A program made the position numbers and the translations under genes. This document shows, piece by piece, positions 24,236-36,161 of a DNA stretch of 64,000 nucleotides. Where the stretch lies: NCBI GenBank assembly GCA_003013855.2, contig ML058447.1, positions 4,340,001 through 4,404,000 of the forward strand, written 5' to 3'. This stretch comes from Liriodendron chinense (taxonomy: Eukaryota > Streptophyta > Magnoliopsida > Magnoliales > Magnoliaceae). The number at the start of each line of letters is the position of its first letter. The stretch's first letter is position 1. Below the pieces are notes generated by a model that saw only the letters and a list, made by a program, of their open reading frames with translations, was not told where the DNA came from and ran no database searches.

Positions 24236-25300
24236 CATTTATACAAAGAGTTCGTTTTACCACTGCTGCGACTCAGGATCCTGCGTGTCCCATGAGGCCC
24301 ACATTCTAAGATGGTACAATGATTTAAACAGTCCATATTGTTTTTACTTCCATAATATGGACGGTTTAGATCATAGGACCACTAAGCATGTGGGCCCCTG
24401 TGGAGTTTTAGTGTACGCGACTGGAGTCTTCGCATTCTATGCGATGGTTTCCAGTTCTGAATAGTAGGACCCATGGTTTGATAATCCTAACCATTGGTTT
24501 GTTACATTACATAGTGGATGGACTATGGTCCAAAAGTATCCATGACAGGACAGCCGTAGTAGTTAAATCCATGGCCTATACAAATAGACGATTATAAAGT
24601 AAAATGAACAGCACCACCTGCGGTTTTCCACTCTGGCCTCTGGGATATTTTTAGGTCACAAGCCGTGCAAGCGTGGGATTCTAACAATTAGGCCACATGG
24701 ATTGGTAATCCAGAGCATGGATTTTCTTCATAACTTATGTGGCCCACCATGTATGAACTATACTCGGAATATGTGGTTGACAAGATAAGCTTAACCGTAA
24801 GTTGGTGGCAAATAGACGGTTAAAAAGAGGAATGAACCAATAGACCACATTCAACTGAAATTTTCTCATGATCCATTGTCGGGATCTTCGGATGGATGTT
24901 CTTGCAGGATGGTCCACCCATACATAGGTCATGTTTGTGTACAAATTATCTCAGTTATTCCAGAGAGCCAGTCAAAATAGGACAGAGAGCCAATCAAAAG
25001 AGGACCCCTTAATTGCATGACACTTTAAGCGTATTCTTCGGAGTAATAGTTGGTGCGGGTGATGGAAACAGTCATCTAAATATGTAGTGGTCGAGTTAAG
25101 TTTGCAAACAATTATCAAACAAATATTAAGAAATTAGGGTAGCATTGAATGGTGACCGATGAACGTGGGGTATGTTCAGATGATTCTATTTATCTAGAAA
25201 GCTTATAAATTGCAGAAGAATTCAACATAACAAAGGATCTCACACCAACCAAAATAAATCAAATAAATCAAATATCTTAACATAATCATTTTTCTATGTT
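24236..25300. other. Gene-free intergenic DNA
   Basis: No coding frame with a recognisable domain, no RNA gene and no defined element. Scattered phrases of the MITE family only. Confidence 0.5.
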
Positions 25301-25307
25301 CCTTATA

Positions 25308-26500
25308 GTTGTTTAGAAAATGGATTTGAAACCCCCTAGATTGGAACCCCCTGGATTTGAAACCCCTGGTTGTGTTTGATAGTCTAAATTTGCAATCCCC
25401 TATAATCCAAAAGTATGATATTTATAGGGTTCGAATTTAATTACTAAATCAACTTTAATATCTCTAATTAGTGTACATATGTAATGTTTGACACAATGGT
25501 TGTAATATACCCGTTAAAATGTGTACTTTGGCTGAAAATGATGAAATTTCGAGTTTCAGATGAGCCACAAGCATTGAATTACATCTGAGTGACTAACCAA
25601 CAATTTTTAACCGTTAATTTACATGGACAATGTTTGGACAGCATAAATTATTTTATTAAACTAATTTGAGTGATGTAGTCGATAATCTGATTGTTTTGGG
25701 AAATCATCAGTGGGCCATGTGCCCAATAGATTAGTAGCCTTGACACACATGTTACACATGTGACTCTTGAAAGGATTTTAGATGTAATCCAAGCTTCCCC
25801 CTTGAATTTAAAACCCCCTCATCGAGGAGATTTGAAACCCCCAGTTGCTTTATGTGACAAACACACCAGGGGATTTGAAAACGCTCAAATCCCCGCAAAT
25901 CCATGGTGTCAAATGACCCTTTAGGGCTTGTTTGGAGCATAGATTTGGAACCCCCAGGATTTGGAATCCTCTGGATTAGAAAACCCCTGGTTGTGTTTGG
26001 CACCCTAGATTTGGAATCCTCTGTAACCCAAAAATATGATATTTACTAGCGTTTGAATTCAATTACTACATTAACTTTAATATCCCTAATTAGTGTACCT
26101 ATGTAATGTTTGGCACAATGGTTGTAATAAGCCCGTTGAAATATATACTTAGGCAAAAAATGATGAAATTCCGAGTCTTAGATGGGCCACAAGCACAAGA
26201 TCACATCCGAATGACCAACCAACAATTTTTAATCGTTGATTTACATAGACAATCTTTGGACGGCGCAGATCTTCCTATCAAAGTAATTTTAGTGATGCAG
26301 TTGATAATCTGATTGATTTGGGATATCATCAATGGGCCATATGCACAATAGACTAGTAGCCTAGTGACACACATGTTACACATGTGACTCTTGGAAGGAT
26401 TTTAGATGTAATCCAAGCTTCCACCTTGAATTTGAAACCCCTAGTTGCTTTGGGTGCCGAACACACTCGAATCCCCCCAAATACATGGTACAAAACAACC
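25308..26500. mobile_element. Dimeric MITE inside one target duplication
   Basis: Two head-to-tail copies (about 25,308-25,921 and 25,925-26,500) share long blocks, including CTGGTTGTGTTTG, AATTAGTGTACATATGTAATG and ACACATGTTACACATGTGAC. The outer ends resemble GTTGTTTAG...AAAACAACCC, and the junction reads CCCTTTAGGGCTTGTTTGG. CCTTATA occurs immediately outside both ends (25,301-25,307 and 26,501-26,507) and not at the junction. The dimer therefore behaves as one insertion, or the second copy arose by duplication within the first. The CCCC and GGGTT-rich ends suit hAT-type elements. No protein is encoded. Confidence 0.65.
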
Positions 26501-26507
26501 CCTTATA

Positions 26508-27495
26508 AGTGTAATCAATAATCTTTAGTTATAATTTAAGTTTACATTCATAAGCTAGACAAAATTATCTTAATACAAATAGTTCTCCTTTTGGAAATGT
26601 GTTTCACAGTTAATCCTTGTGACTGATTGTAAATATATCCGTTTTGTTTATTATTGTATTTGAAAAGTCATTGCTTACGAAATGCAAGTTGCAACCCATT
26701 TATCGAGGCAAATCTAACCCTTTGATAATCGCCTGACCATTTTAAATAACATCTTTCGAGTAGCTGAATAGGTGACCAATTCTCTCATATCTCGATCATA
26801 TACGATCAAGCTCAACGTATGTGCTATCTTGGCACTTGGGGTCGAAGTTGTTTAGTTGGAATCGAGCCACACAATTGGTTTTAGCACACCCGCGCACATT
26901 ATACATGGCCAAAGGTGAAACTGAGAGACAATACAGATAATTAACCTTCTTAACGGCGTAATTGGTGACCCATAGATAAATAGTTAAGAAGAAAAAGAAT
27001 GACAAGAATTCCCATTCAACTAGATAAAGATCTATGATTAGTGATTAGTGGCTGGGATCATTCAATCTAGAAGATTCATCACCTAGGAATAATTCATCCA
27101 TATTAGGATGCAGTAGACAATGGGCTGGATCACCTGAATGCTGCAATGATTAGAATTGAGGAGGCCATATCTTCTACAAACATTGGTAGAATAATTTTTT
27201 TCTACATTTTGGATCACCTAACCTGCACGTGTGGAGCTTATTCATACCCTTCATAATCTGTATGGGGTCCACCATATTATGTGTATACCGTCCCACGTGC
27301 TCATCAATTAAATCCCACAATGATGATGGAGTATCTCAAAAATGAGGTCCATACAACCATTAAGTGGGGCCACACCATAGAAAACATGGACATTGATCAC
27401 CTGAAAACTTTCAAAGTCACGTGGTAGTTGGAACAACTTTACTTTTGGGACATTCCAATTTCTTGGTGGGGTGATCAAACCAGTGGGCCCCACAA

Positions 27496-27498
<3 letters not shown>
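26508..27498. other. Gene-free intergenic DNA
   Basis: No supported gene. The segment immediately before the AT tract ends in GTGGGCCCCACAATGCAT, a MITE-family TIR phrase, so the tract may sit at the edge of a broken copy. Confidence 0.45.

Positions 27499-27585
<87 letters not shown>
27499..27585. repeat. (AT)n microsatellite, about 43 units
   Basis: A pure AT dinucleotide run of about 87 bp. The open frames of alternating Tyr-Ile that cross it are artefacts of the repeat. Confidence 0.95.
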
Positions 27586-27589
<4 letters not shown>

Positions 27590-28762
27590 GAGAAGCTGGT
27601 GGCAAAAGTTTCTACACAATTAATTTTTGTTATGACTAGAATTTTAGCACTATCAAAGGACATAAGAAGCGCTTTTAGTCAAAATGCGTTTAAGGTGAAA
27701 CATCATAAAAAGAAACCCACGAGTAAAAGAGATTTTCACCGCATTTTACCAAAAAAGAGTGTGTTTCTCAGTGGATGAAATGACTGAATTACTTTTTTTC
27801 TTTTTCTTTTTTTAATCCATTGGAATGGTGTATTGTGGGCTCACATGGTTTGTCTGTGACATCCAAACCGTTCAGCAGGTACACCTAATGATGATGGTTA
27901 TCTAAACTAGAAACCATGCAGATCCAACATCAAGTGGGCCGCACATAAATTTTTAGTTTTCTAGATGGTGTAATTATTTTCTTGTGGTTGTGACCCACCA
28001 ATAATTAGATCACCTTGATTTGTATTCATTAGATCATCATAGTGGGTATACATGTTGGAAGGGTTGGATGTCATACAAATAATAGTGTACTTAGAACCCT
28101 ATAATCTTGAACTCCACTGCTCTTCATGAGCAAAACTAGTGGATAAGGACATTTTTATCATTTCAACCCTCGAAAGTTATCTTAAGCCTAGGGTAACTTT
28201 AAAAGGCCTAGGCACTTTCTGCTAAAACCATAAGTTACAAAGAATTCCATCATGAAAATCACTTTTCCAGAATCACTTTCCCCTCCCCCATCTCACGGCT
28301 TACAACCCCCCCCCCCCTAAAGTGCCACTATTTTACGAAATTTTAGTGTTATGAATGGATCATATTTCTAAAATCACACTAATAAAGTAATCCTAGCATC
28401 CAATTGATGGCTATTAAATGAAATGTTATATAATCCACAGCTAGGTAAGTTATGGGCCCACAACTATGCTATGTGTATAGTTGAAAAGGTGTTAACATTT
28501 CAAAGAGGTATTGTTTCATCAAGATCTGGTACCTTCAAATTAGACCATGTAGATGCAGCTACATGGTAGGAACGAAATCTTTGGTCATGCATTAAATTTA
28601 TAGCTCATTAATAACTAAACTTTGAAGAGTTGTATTGCTTGGGTAACCCATGGATAAGAATGAAGAATTGTTACGGCCATCAGTATTGAGGTATAATTAA
28701 TAATTGACTAATTCGATAAGGATGCATTCAACAAAGATAAAAACACAAATGACTAACCCACA
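27586..28762. other. Gene-free intergenic DNA
   Basis: Includes a run of 12 C at about 28,306-28,317. No coding sequence or structural RNA is recognised. Confidence 0.5.
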
Positions 28763-28917
28763 CCTTTAGGACAGTGGTAAACTGAGTGAAGATAACATTC
28801 TCTCAACACTGAGGTCTAGGTGTCAATTCCCAACGTGGGGGTGGCTAACATTGCAGGGTGACTAACAGTGTGGGTGTGTGTACTAACAGTGGGATGTGCA
28901 TACTAAAAAAAAAAAAA
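28763..28917 (+). mobile_element. SINE, family 1, with poly-A tail
   Basis: Ends in 15 A and shares GGGGGTGGCTAACATTG, GTGACTAACAGTGTGGG and GTGTACTAACAGTGGG with the copy at 6144-6334. The 5' part has GTGTCAATTCCCAACG, a worn B-box region. Short flanking matches around GACTAA are consistent with a target duplication but not decisive. Confidence 0.55.
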
Positions 28918-28954
28918 AACATGAACGACTAAAGCCAATTGCTACTTTATAGTT

Positions 28955-29450
28955 GGCAGTGTACGACATCATCACGTAGCAGCAATTATTCCCACAATGT
29001 CATTGGTAAATGTATAAATAGCGAAGGAGCATATTCATACAAAGGGAGATGAAATCAAAATCAAACCAAACCAAATCAAAACCAATATACTTCAGCACAA
29101 CACTGCTTATCCAGTTCCCTCGACACATATCATCTCCACCACTCATCGGCATTAACACCTTAACATCTAGAAGTATTTTCGCCCGTCCTCACCTTATGCA
29201 GGACTGACTTAGTTGTAACCTATAATTGTAAATCTCTTCCATCTATGCCTATTTGTTGAATCTAAAGGAGGACCTTAATCGTAGGAATCGTTCAACTATG
29301 CTCATACGCTAGGTCAACAGTAGTTATAAGACCGGCATTACCTATTCCTTACACATCAGCATAATGCTCGGTTAAAGCACCCTGTTGCTCTCAACCAAGA
29401 TAGTAATCCTTAATGGTGGTTTGTTTTATTTTCAAGCTCTATTGTTGGGT
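28955..29450 (+). promoter_or_regulatory. Promoter-like segment, TATA at about 29,014
   Basis: A clear TATA box (TGTATAAATAGCG) lies about 60 bp after a CATCATCACGTAGC patch and is followed by an A/C-rich leader with no open frame. No gene follows. This looks like the promoter half of an LTR or other retroelement with its body lost. Boundaries and family are not determined. Confidence 0.35.
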
Positions 29451-29918
29451 TGAAAAATATTTGTCACACATTTAAAGGTCCTTGAATTTCAAGGCAAAAA
29501 AGGACTTGCTGGAAAAAGAATATCAATCTCCACAAATCGCCTAATTGCACACTTGACAATTGGCATAATAGATAATTGGTTTACCACCATTTAATTCCAC
29601 CACTCTATCTCGACTCCATGGGTTGTAGGCGTTTGGTTTGAATCAGATTACAATCGGTTCTTGCACGCCCACAAATTACACATGTATACCACATAACAAA
29701 CTTTTAGACTAACCTATACCACATGTACTGAACTCATACCTAAAATTTTTACTTTTAACAATGGCTCCCCACCATCCTCCCTCTCTCAATTGCAAATCAA
29801 TTCCATGTGCATTTCATGTGCCACTTAATTTCCTAGCATGTTAAAATTCATCGGTAAAGAGATGAAGATTGTGCTTTGTACCTCAATGGCAGTTTGTGAG
29901 TCTTAAGATACAAGTGGG

Positions 29919-31549
29919 TGTAGACACCCTACCATAGGCTGATAAGTTGATCAAGATTGGGCAGTTTAGATGGATGATCGCACCCCTAATTTGATCCTAA
30001 CCCAAGCCCTAATCTTGCCCCAATTCAACTTAGCCCTAACCCTACCTTAATTCCAACCCTAGTCTTGTCCTAAAGCCTAGAACCTTAAAACTTAAGTTAT
30101 AACCCAAGTCAAAACCTTAAACCTAATCATTAACCCAAACCTTCACTCTAGAAACCCAAAAACCCTAGGAATCCCAAAAACCTAACTCGCTAAGTCAACT
30201 CATTGAGTCACACTGAGTTGACTTGTTGGTCAAAACCTAGCCAACCCACCTAGTCAAGCTAGAGCCCAAGCCTATCCAAAACCAAATTCAAAAGCCCAAC
30301 CCATAGGCCCACAGGGGGTTTACAGAGGAGACAGCAAACTAGCCTCACGAAAGTTGGAGCTCCCACACATATGTGGTAGGCATCCCTCCAAAGCAGGAAG
30401 AGGCATGTGGCCCCGGTGATGGGTCACCTGCCGCTTGACACGTGGCACTCCCCACCCTTTGACATGGCATCTCCCAAGCATGCGAGACTCCGCCTTTTTA
30501 CCTCTCCTATGAGTGGTACTGCAAAAGGTCCCCTCTACCCCTCCTTTGAATCCAAAATTACCATCTTACCAAGCCATCTAACCATCCAGATTGTACCACG
30601 TGACGATCTGAAATCCCACCCATTGCACCTTAGTTTAACCATGGATTTTCAGTAAATTAGCAAAAAATTAGGCTTGTGGGCTATAAATAGCCTCCTCCCC
30701 TTCCCATTCTTATCATCCACAACATCAACAAATCCCCTCTCATTTCCTACACACCTACAAGTCTCTTCAAGCCTCTCCTCTTACCTTAGTTTCCATCCCT
30801 CCACTAAGAAGGGTGAGAGTGAAGGAATAGAGCCTAGCCCAAATCAACCAACTTAGCCTGGTCCATAGCCTCTTGAGCAACCCAAGATCCAATCCAAATC
30901 ACTCAATCCAACCGCTCAATTCTTGAATCGACCTTATCCAATCCCAATGTTAGCATTGTGTGATATTTATTCCCTTCTCAACCCTCCTGCTTAGTTTATT
31001 GCATGGCATCCATCACATCATCGACTTAGGCGTATGCTCTGTGACTTGTCGATTTAATCAGATCATGCCCTTTAGAAACCCAATCAGTTGGTTTATATAT
31101 TGTCATAAGCATTGAATCATTTACATCACATCACGTCACAATCAGCACCTGATCAATTCAAGCGTGCTCTATGGCCTGCCAATCTAATTGGATCCTACCC
31201 ATCAAAAACTTCAATTGGTCGAATACACTCTTATCATTGAATCACACGTACATGCATCATTTTATTAAATAATGTGCAAAAACTAGTCATAACTTTTAAG
31301 AATTAATCTAATTCCGTGAAGTAGAGACCGTACATCCATACAAGTAGAGTGGGTGCCTAACACCTTTCATCTCTGTAACCGTGATCCTTTACTTTGAATT
31401 TCTAGTCGTAGATCAATGAGTTATTTTAGGATTGAGAATCTTCAAATACTATTTTCTAACATTTCTATAGGATCTAGTTGACTATAGAAGTAGAGTAATT
31501 GGCTAGTGACGACTCCGGTTAAATATCACATTACTTAACCCCGTTATCA
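29919..31549 (+). mobile_element. Tat-like Gypsy LTR, solo or truncated
   Basis: Starts TGTAGACACCCTACC, a start I associate with LTRs of Tat/Ogre-lineage elements. A long C-rich stretch of CCCTAA and AACCCT phrases follows, then a TATA box (GCTATAAATAGCC, 30,681-30,690) with a transcribed-leader-like CT-rich region after it. Near the end are GTGACGACTCCGG and CCCCGTTATCA, also familiar from that lineage. About 1.6 kb suits such LTRs. I find no matching 5-bp duplication and no internal region, so the right boundary and the solo status are provisional. Confidence 0.45.
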
Positions 31550-32440
31550 TCCCACCATAAAAAAGCCCTCGAGTTGAGGCAAAAGCCCGCGTGGAAGCTG
31601 CAAGCCAAAGTCCATAGTGGGGCCCACTTTATCTGATGGCCCCACCATGTGGTAGCCACAAGCATCTCAAAGACAAGAAGATCATAGCCATTCAAGCTTT
31701 GTTCTTATCTAGTTGAATGTACTTTTGAAACCACATTAGGCGAGTCTTCTCGCACCGAAGATTTTGGTGAACCACCCATCCGTTGTGAGGACCGCCCAAT
31801 CATAGACCTGGATCAAGCCATGACAAACATGATCCAAAAGTTTTTTTTTTTTTTTTTTTTTTTTTTTGCATTTTTCCCCGGACAAAAGAGGTTCACCTGG
31901 GCAAGGATGGATTGAAGAGGCCATTTATGACACATACACAATGTGGATATGAGCCACCTGTCATGTGAGCCCCACTGTGGAAATGTCTTGGCCCAAAAAT
32001 CAAACAGATTCACCCATCAGGTGATCCACACCTTTATGTTGCAAAAAGATGTTGGCTATATTATTTCTAGCTTTCCATTTTCCTTGTATTTATCTGCAGT
32101 TCACATGATAATTGTGTTGGCCAATTGTCTAATTTTGGGCCAGGTCAAGCTCATGATGTAGGACCATACATGGTTAGCAACATGCAAAAAAACAAAAAGA
32201 AAAAAGAAAAAAAAATGTTAATTTGCGCTTGGGTTTGATACTTAAAAGTGATAAAGAATTCACTTAAAGGAATGGAAACGCCAAAGGCCTAAAGAAAGAA
32301 ATGGAGTCGAAAAATGGCTACATTTGTACAAATGTGTATTTATATATGGCATATAAATAAAAAACAAAATAGTAAACCTTAACCAAAATGGTTAGAATTT
32401 CAATGGACATGCGTAGTAATGTACATAGGTAATCAAATAG
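31550..32440. other. Gene-free DNA with a T27 run
   Basis: Contains a run of 27 T at 31,841-31,867 and MITE-family phrases near 31,615 and 31,960 (GTGGGGCCCAC, GAGCCACCTG). No gene is supported. Confidence 0.45.
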
Positions 32441-32615
32441 ACATGAGTGTCTCAACTACTAGCCTAGATGGAAGACGCTTAGGCACTTTAATAGTAGGTC
32501 CCAAGTTCAAGTGCTAAGGAGACACACTAACCCCACCGGTGAGTGGATGTATCGTGTGACTAATCGTGTGGATGTGTTGCGCAACTAGCAGGTTGGGTAC
32601 TTTTTCAAGTAATCC
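32441..32615 (+). mobile_element. SINE-like segment, family 1
   Basis: Reads like a tRNA-type SINE: CTCAACTACTAGCCTAGATGG (A-box region), GTCCCAAGTTCAAGTGC (B-box region), then GTGTGACTAATCGTGTGG and GCAACTAGCAGGTTGGG, parallel to the 3' signature of the copy at 6144-6334. No poly-A tail or flanking duplication is clear. Confidence 0.4.
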
Positions 32616-32852
32616 TTATATAAATTGATCTTCCTTTAATAACTTAGCTTCGTAAGATTCTACAAAGACCAATTGTTGTAATAATCCCACCCTTAATTTT
32701 TTAATAAAATGATTTTTTTTTTAAAGATTGGTCTAATTTAATTGACTAAAAAATTTACTTTTGTTGTCCATCTTTCAAATTACAAGGAGCTGTAAATAAT
32801 AATTTAACTACATGAGCTTCTTAAAAAAAATAAGGCAAAAGGCACCGCTTAG

Positions 32853-32990
32853 TTTTTTTTTTTTTTTACACACGCACCTCACACACATACACACTTGCAC
32901 TCATGCCGTAGTGGGATTTCACCATACTCGAACCCCAAACCTTGTGTTAAAACTCCTGGGAGTCTACCACCAACGCAAGGATAAGGATCA
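32853..32990 (-). mobile_element. tRNA-type SINE, family 2, reversed
   Basis: On the - strand: GTTGGTGGTAGACTCCCAGG (A-box type), GGTTTGGGGTTCGAGTATGG (a good B-box), a GTGTGTATGTGTGTGAGG stretch and a terminal A15. Flanks CACCGCTTAG (32,843-32,852) and CACCACTTAG (32,991-33,000) form a 10-bp target duplication with one mismatch. Transcription by RNA polymerase III and mobilisation by a LINE are the known route for such elements. Confidence 0.75.
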
Positions 32991-33204
32991 CACCACTTAG
33001 TTGCCACTTGAAAATGAGTTCATCTTGTTTTAGCTAACATGAATTAGAGATTTTGATAGGATTCAAAATATTCTTAATAACACATAATTTATTTAAGAAT
33101 GCATTTGATTGTAGCAAATATTATAATATTTCATGACAATACATTATCTATCTATATTATAACACCAATAATGGGGGATATTTTTTCCCTTGCAATTAGT
33201 TTCT

Positions 33205-33280
33205 TTTTTTTTCTTTTCTTTTTAGTTAGTACACACATCCCACCGTTAATACGCACACCCACACTGTTAGCCACCCTTCA
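33205..33280 (-). mobile_element. SINE family 1, 3' fragment
   Basis: On the - strand it reads GGGTGGCTAACAGTGTGGG, then GTGTACTAACTAAAAAG, matching the 3' end of the copy at 28,763-28,917 down to the A-rich tail. 5'-truncated. Confidence 0.55.
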
Positions 33281-33832
33281 ATGATAGATAACTTTGCGCA
33301 TTTAAGAGATATGAGAAGACACTTTAAATAAAGTCATGTGCATTTTGGAAATTCCAAAAGAGTGTGACTAACAGCATGTGGTTAATATTTGACCTACAAA
33401 TACCGGCCACTCAATGATTAACATTTAACCTGCTTCCTTCACTTCTTTTAATGTGGGTGAATTGCGGTAGCTGCAACGATTTCTCCTCCTCCGCTTGTAG
33501 TATGCATGGAAAGGAGATTGTGCAACACTCTTTGATGTCCACCATGTTGTGCATGTAAAATCCACTTCATACCTAGGTGAACATCATTATTTGAACAGTA
33601 CATACAAAATACAGCATGACAAAAAATACTCATACGAAGCACAATAATGGGAACAATGTAAACTTGCTCTTAAAACCACTAATTTCACACAAACATCTTT
33701 CGCACATTGTTTGATATGGTTTGCCCATCTAAGTAGTGGATCTAGACGATTTTTTTACCTAAAGACCTAACATATAAATCTGATGAGGGGAGTGGCTTTA
33801 CACTTAGAACATGTGGCCCCTCGCAGAATTAA

Positions 33833-33966
33833 GTGTTTTCCGCACCATGTAGAATGGGTGTGATAGAGGATTCCGGTCTTCTTCTGCCTTTAGCCCTAGG
33901 TGTTTTCCGCACCATGCAGAATGGGTGTGATAGAGGATTCCGGTCTTCTTCTGCCTTTAGCCCTTT
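33833..33966. repeat. 67-bp tandem duplication
   Basis: Two copies (33,833-33,899 and 33,900-33,966), starting GTGTTTTCCGCACCATG, differ by one or a few bases (GTAG against GCAG). The high identity implies a recent duplication. No gene is associated. Confidence 0.9.
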
Positions 33967-34024
33967 CGAAAATTTCTCGCTATTCTCTTTATTCCCCTTG
34001 TCACTCCACTTGCATTGTTGTAGG

Positions 34025-34877
34025 CAGTGTTCGAAGTTTCGGTATCGCTACAAGTTTCGCTAGTCAGGGATACGGAAACAATATCGATATCGCCGATAAT
34101 ATCGTTGATAACCGAAAATGCGGGGAAAATAGGAAAAACAGTGGAATTTTTCAATGAAACCTCAGGAGTTGATAAAATACACATAGTTACATATTTAGGA
34201 ATAAAAAATTTGCATAAAGAATGCATACATAATAGGTTTCTATTTAATGGGGGCCTAAAAGCATGTGCTACAGTAAGAAGTCAGTCCAATCATCTCATCC
34301 ATCCAAAATCTGAACTTCCATTCAAACATCCATTGATATTTCAGAATATCGGCAACACATGAAATATCCAAACAAATTGTTAACAACTAAAAAAGAAGCT
34401 AAAGATTGTGGTCTCGTTATTGTCATGTTGCGATAATGATAATATTGTGATATTATCAATGTTATCATCAACAAATTGAGTGCTGCATACAACCATTCAC
34501 CCATAAAAAATATGAAATGGGAATTTTTTAAATATATAGATTTTTTGTGATATTATCGATACATTGGTGATATTATCGAAATACTGCAAATAAATTGACA
34601 ATACAAGTGACACTTGGAATTTACACAGTAAAAAATGTTGGCGATACACCAAGGGGATCAATGTATTGACAATACAAACGACGCCTGGAATTTACACAAT
34701 TGAAAATATTGACGATATCGATACATTGACAATATTTAGTGATACATCACCGATATCAAGAATTTTTAATACTATCAGTGTTATCGGTATCGCTATCAGT
34801 GTTATCGGTGTCGCTGAACTAGAAATAGAGATAATATCGGAGATATTTTGATAATATCGGAGATAATGCAAACACTA
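34025..34877. mobile_element. hAT MITE with perfect 8-bp duplication
   Basis: GTTGTAGG occurs at both flanks (34,017-34,024 and 34,878-34,885). The ends, CAGTGTTCGAAG and reverse-complemented TAGTGTTTGCATT, form short inverted repeats of hAT type. The 853-bp body is densely packed with GATATCG, ATTATCGATA and TATCGGTATCG phrases in both orientations, so it can fold extensively. Non-coding. Confidence 0.85.
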
Positions 34878-34885
34878 GTTGTAGG

Positions 34886-35829
34886 TACCATACCACTAGT
34901 TATTATCAACTCAAAAGGAAATTATTTTTATGTGGCAACCAAACAGCATCCAGAGTTTTGCTAGAGGTACTTCAGTTATCACTCATCTAGCCAACGAGCA
35001 TAGCAACTATATTAGAGGTTTACTGAGCACACATATTGACTAAAACCTCCTAATAAAAAAAAATAAAAAGACAACAAATCTTTGAGTGGGTCATACACAA
35101 TTATCCACAATCAACAAAAAAAGGCAAAAATTTTACACCGGATATTCTAATTTAGGCCCAATAATGGTGGGACGACCCACATCAACAGCCTGGACACTGA
35201 ATCATGAGACCCAATCGTACAAACTCTCCACACCCAGTAAGCACTTTGTAACATAGAGTGGTATAGGAGTTAATTGATACTCTAGTTGTGTATGATGCTT
35301 GATATGCAAGTGCTTAGAAATTATACGCATGGCATAACTAAAATTTAACCAAGTAAATTATGGAATCTACCATCACTAGGTTGAAGTCCCAAAATCATAT
35401 GCAGTGAGCAATCTTAACCTCTCATTTGTGGACACTTGTTTATTGAAATATACATGACCATTGTATTCTTTTCATTTTTAACCATCCATGATTATCTACA
35501 AATCTCATAGCTAGATCGGCTAGATTTTTAGGTCATGATACGTCCACATTGGAATTCATAATTTTGACAGTTTAATTGAACTACGAGCATTTTTAATGTT
35601 TGTGGGACAAAATGTTGGACAGTTAAAGAGTTGCATATTGACAGAAAAAGTACAGTTAAAATGAGGATTTTGAAATTGACAAGTGTAAAGAATAATTAGA
35701 AATGAATCCATTCATGTGAATTTAAGAGCATCATTGATGCATAATAAAATGAGTAAAAGTAGATTCAGATGGTATGGTCATATAAAATGAAGATAAAAAA
35801 AAAAAACAGACAAGTTAGAAAGGAGTTAC
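34886..35829. other. Gene-free intergenic DNA
   Basis: AT-rich, with no recognisable domain, RNA gene or element ends. Confidence 0.5.
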
Positions 35830-35837
35830 TCAATGCA

Positions 35838-35946
35838 CTTTTTTTTTTACACACTCACACCCACACACACCACTTGAGCAATCAAACCCATAACCCCAGT
35901 GTTGAAACTAATGAAGTGTACCACTGTGGTATGAGTAGGGACCCAA
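35838..35946 (-). mobile_element. SINE family 2, reversed
   Basis: Perfect 8-bp flanks TCAATGCA (35,830-35,837 and 35,947-35,954). On the - strand: CATACCACAGTGGTACACTTC, GGGGTTATGGGTTTGATTG (worn B-box), GTGTGTGTGGGTGTGAG, then an A10 tail. Same family as 32,853-32,990. Confidence 0.75.
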
Positions 35947-36023
35947 TCAATGCATGTTGCAAGTCATGAAAAAGCAAGAGAAATAGGCAAAATGACAAAG
36001 GTTTAAATAGCAAGAAAAGACTT

Positions 36024-36155
36024 CACTTCTTTTTTTCACACACACTCACACACCCAGACACGTCCAAGCACTCACACCACAGTGGGTGCTCAAAACCCAT
36101 AACCTTATATTGAAACTTTTATGAGTCTCACCATTGAGCCACAATGCTGCTGGCG
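36024..36155 (-). mobile_element. SINE family 2, reversed, near gene start
   Basis: On the - strand: GTGGCTCAATGGTGAGACTC, a clear tRNA-like A-box, then GGTTATGGGTTTTGAGC and GGTGTGAGTGCTTGG, and a short A-rich tail. Six-base flanks AGACTT (36,018-36,023 and 36,156-36,161) suggest a target duplication. It lies about 550 bp upstream of the CTP synthase TATA-like site. Confidence 0.65.
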
Positions 36156-36161
36156 AGACTT

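Noticed and set aside
27308..27663. Frames of alternating Tyr-Ile
   Set aside because: Produced by the (AT)n microsatellite; not proteins.
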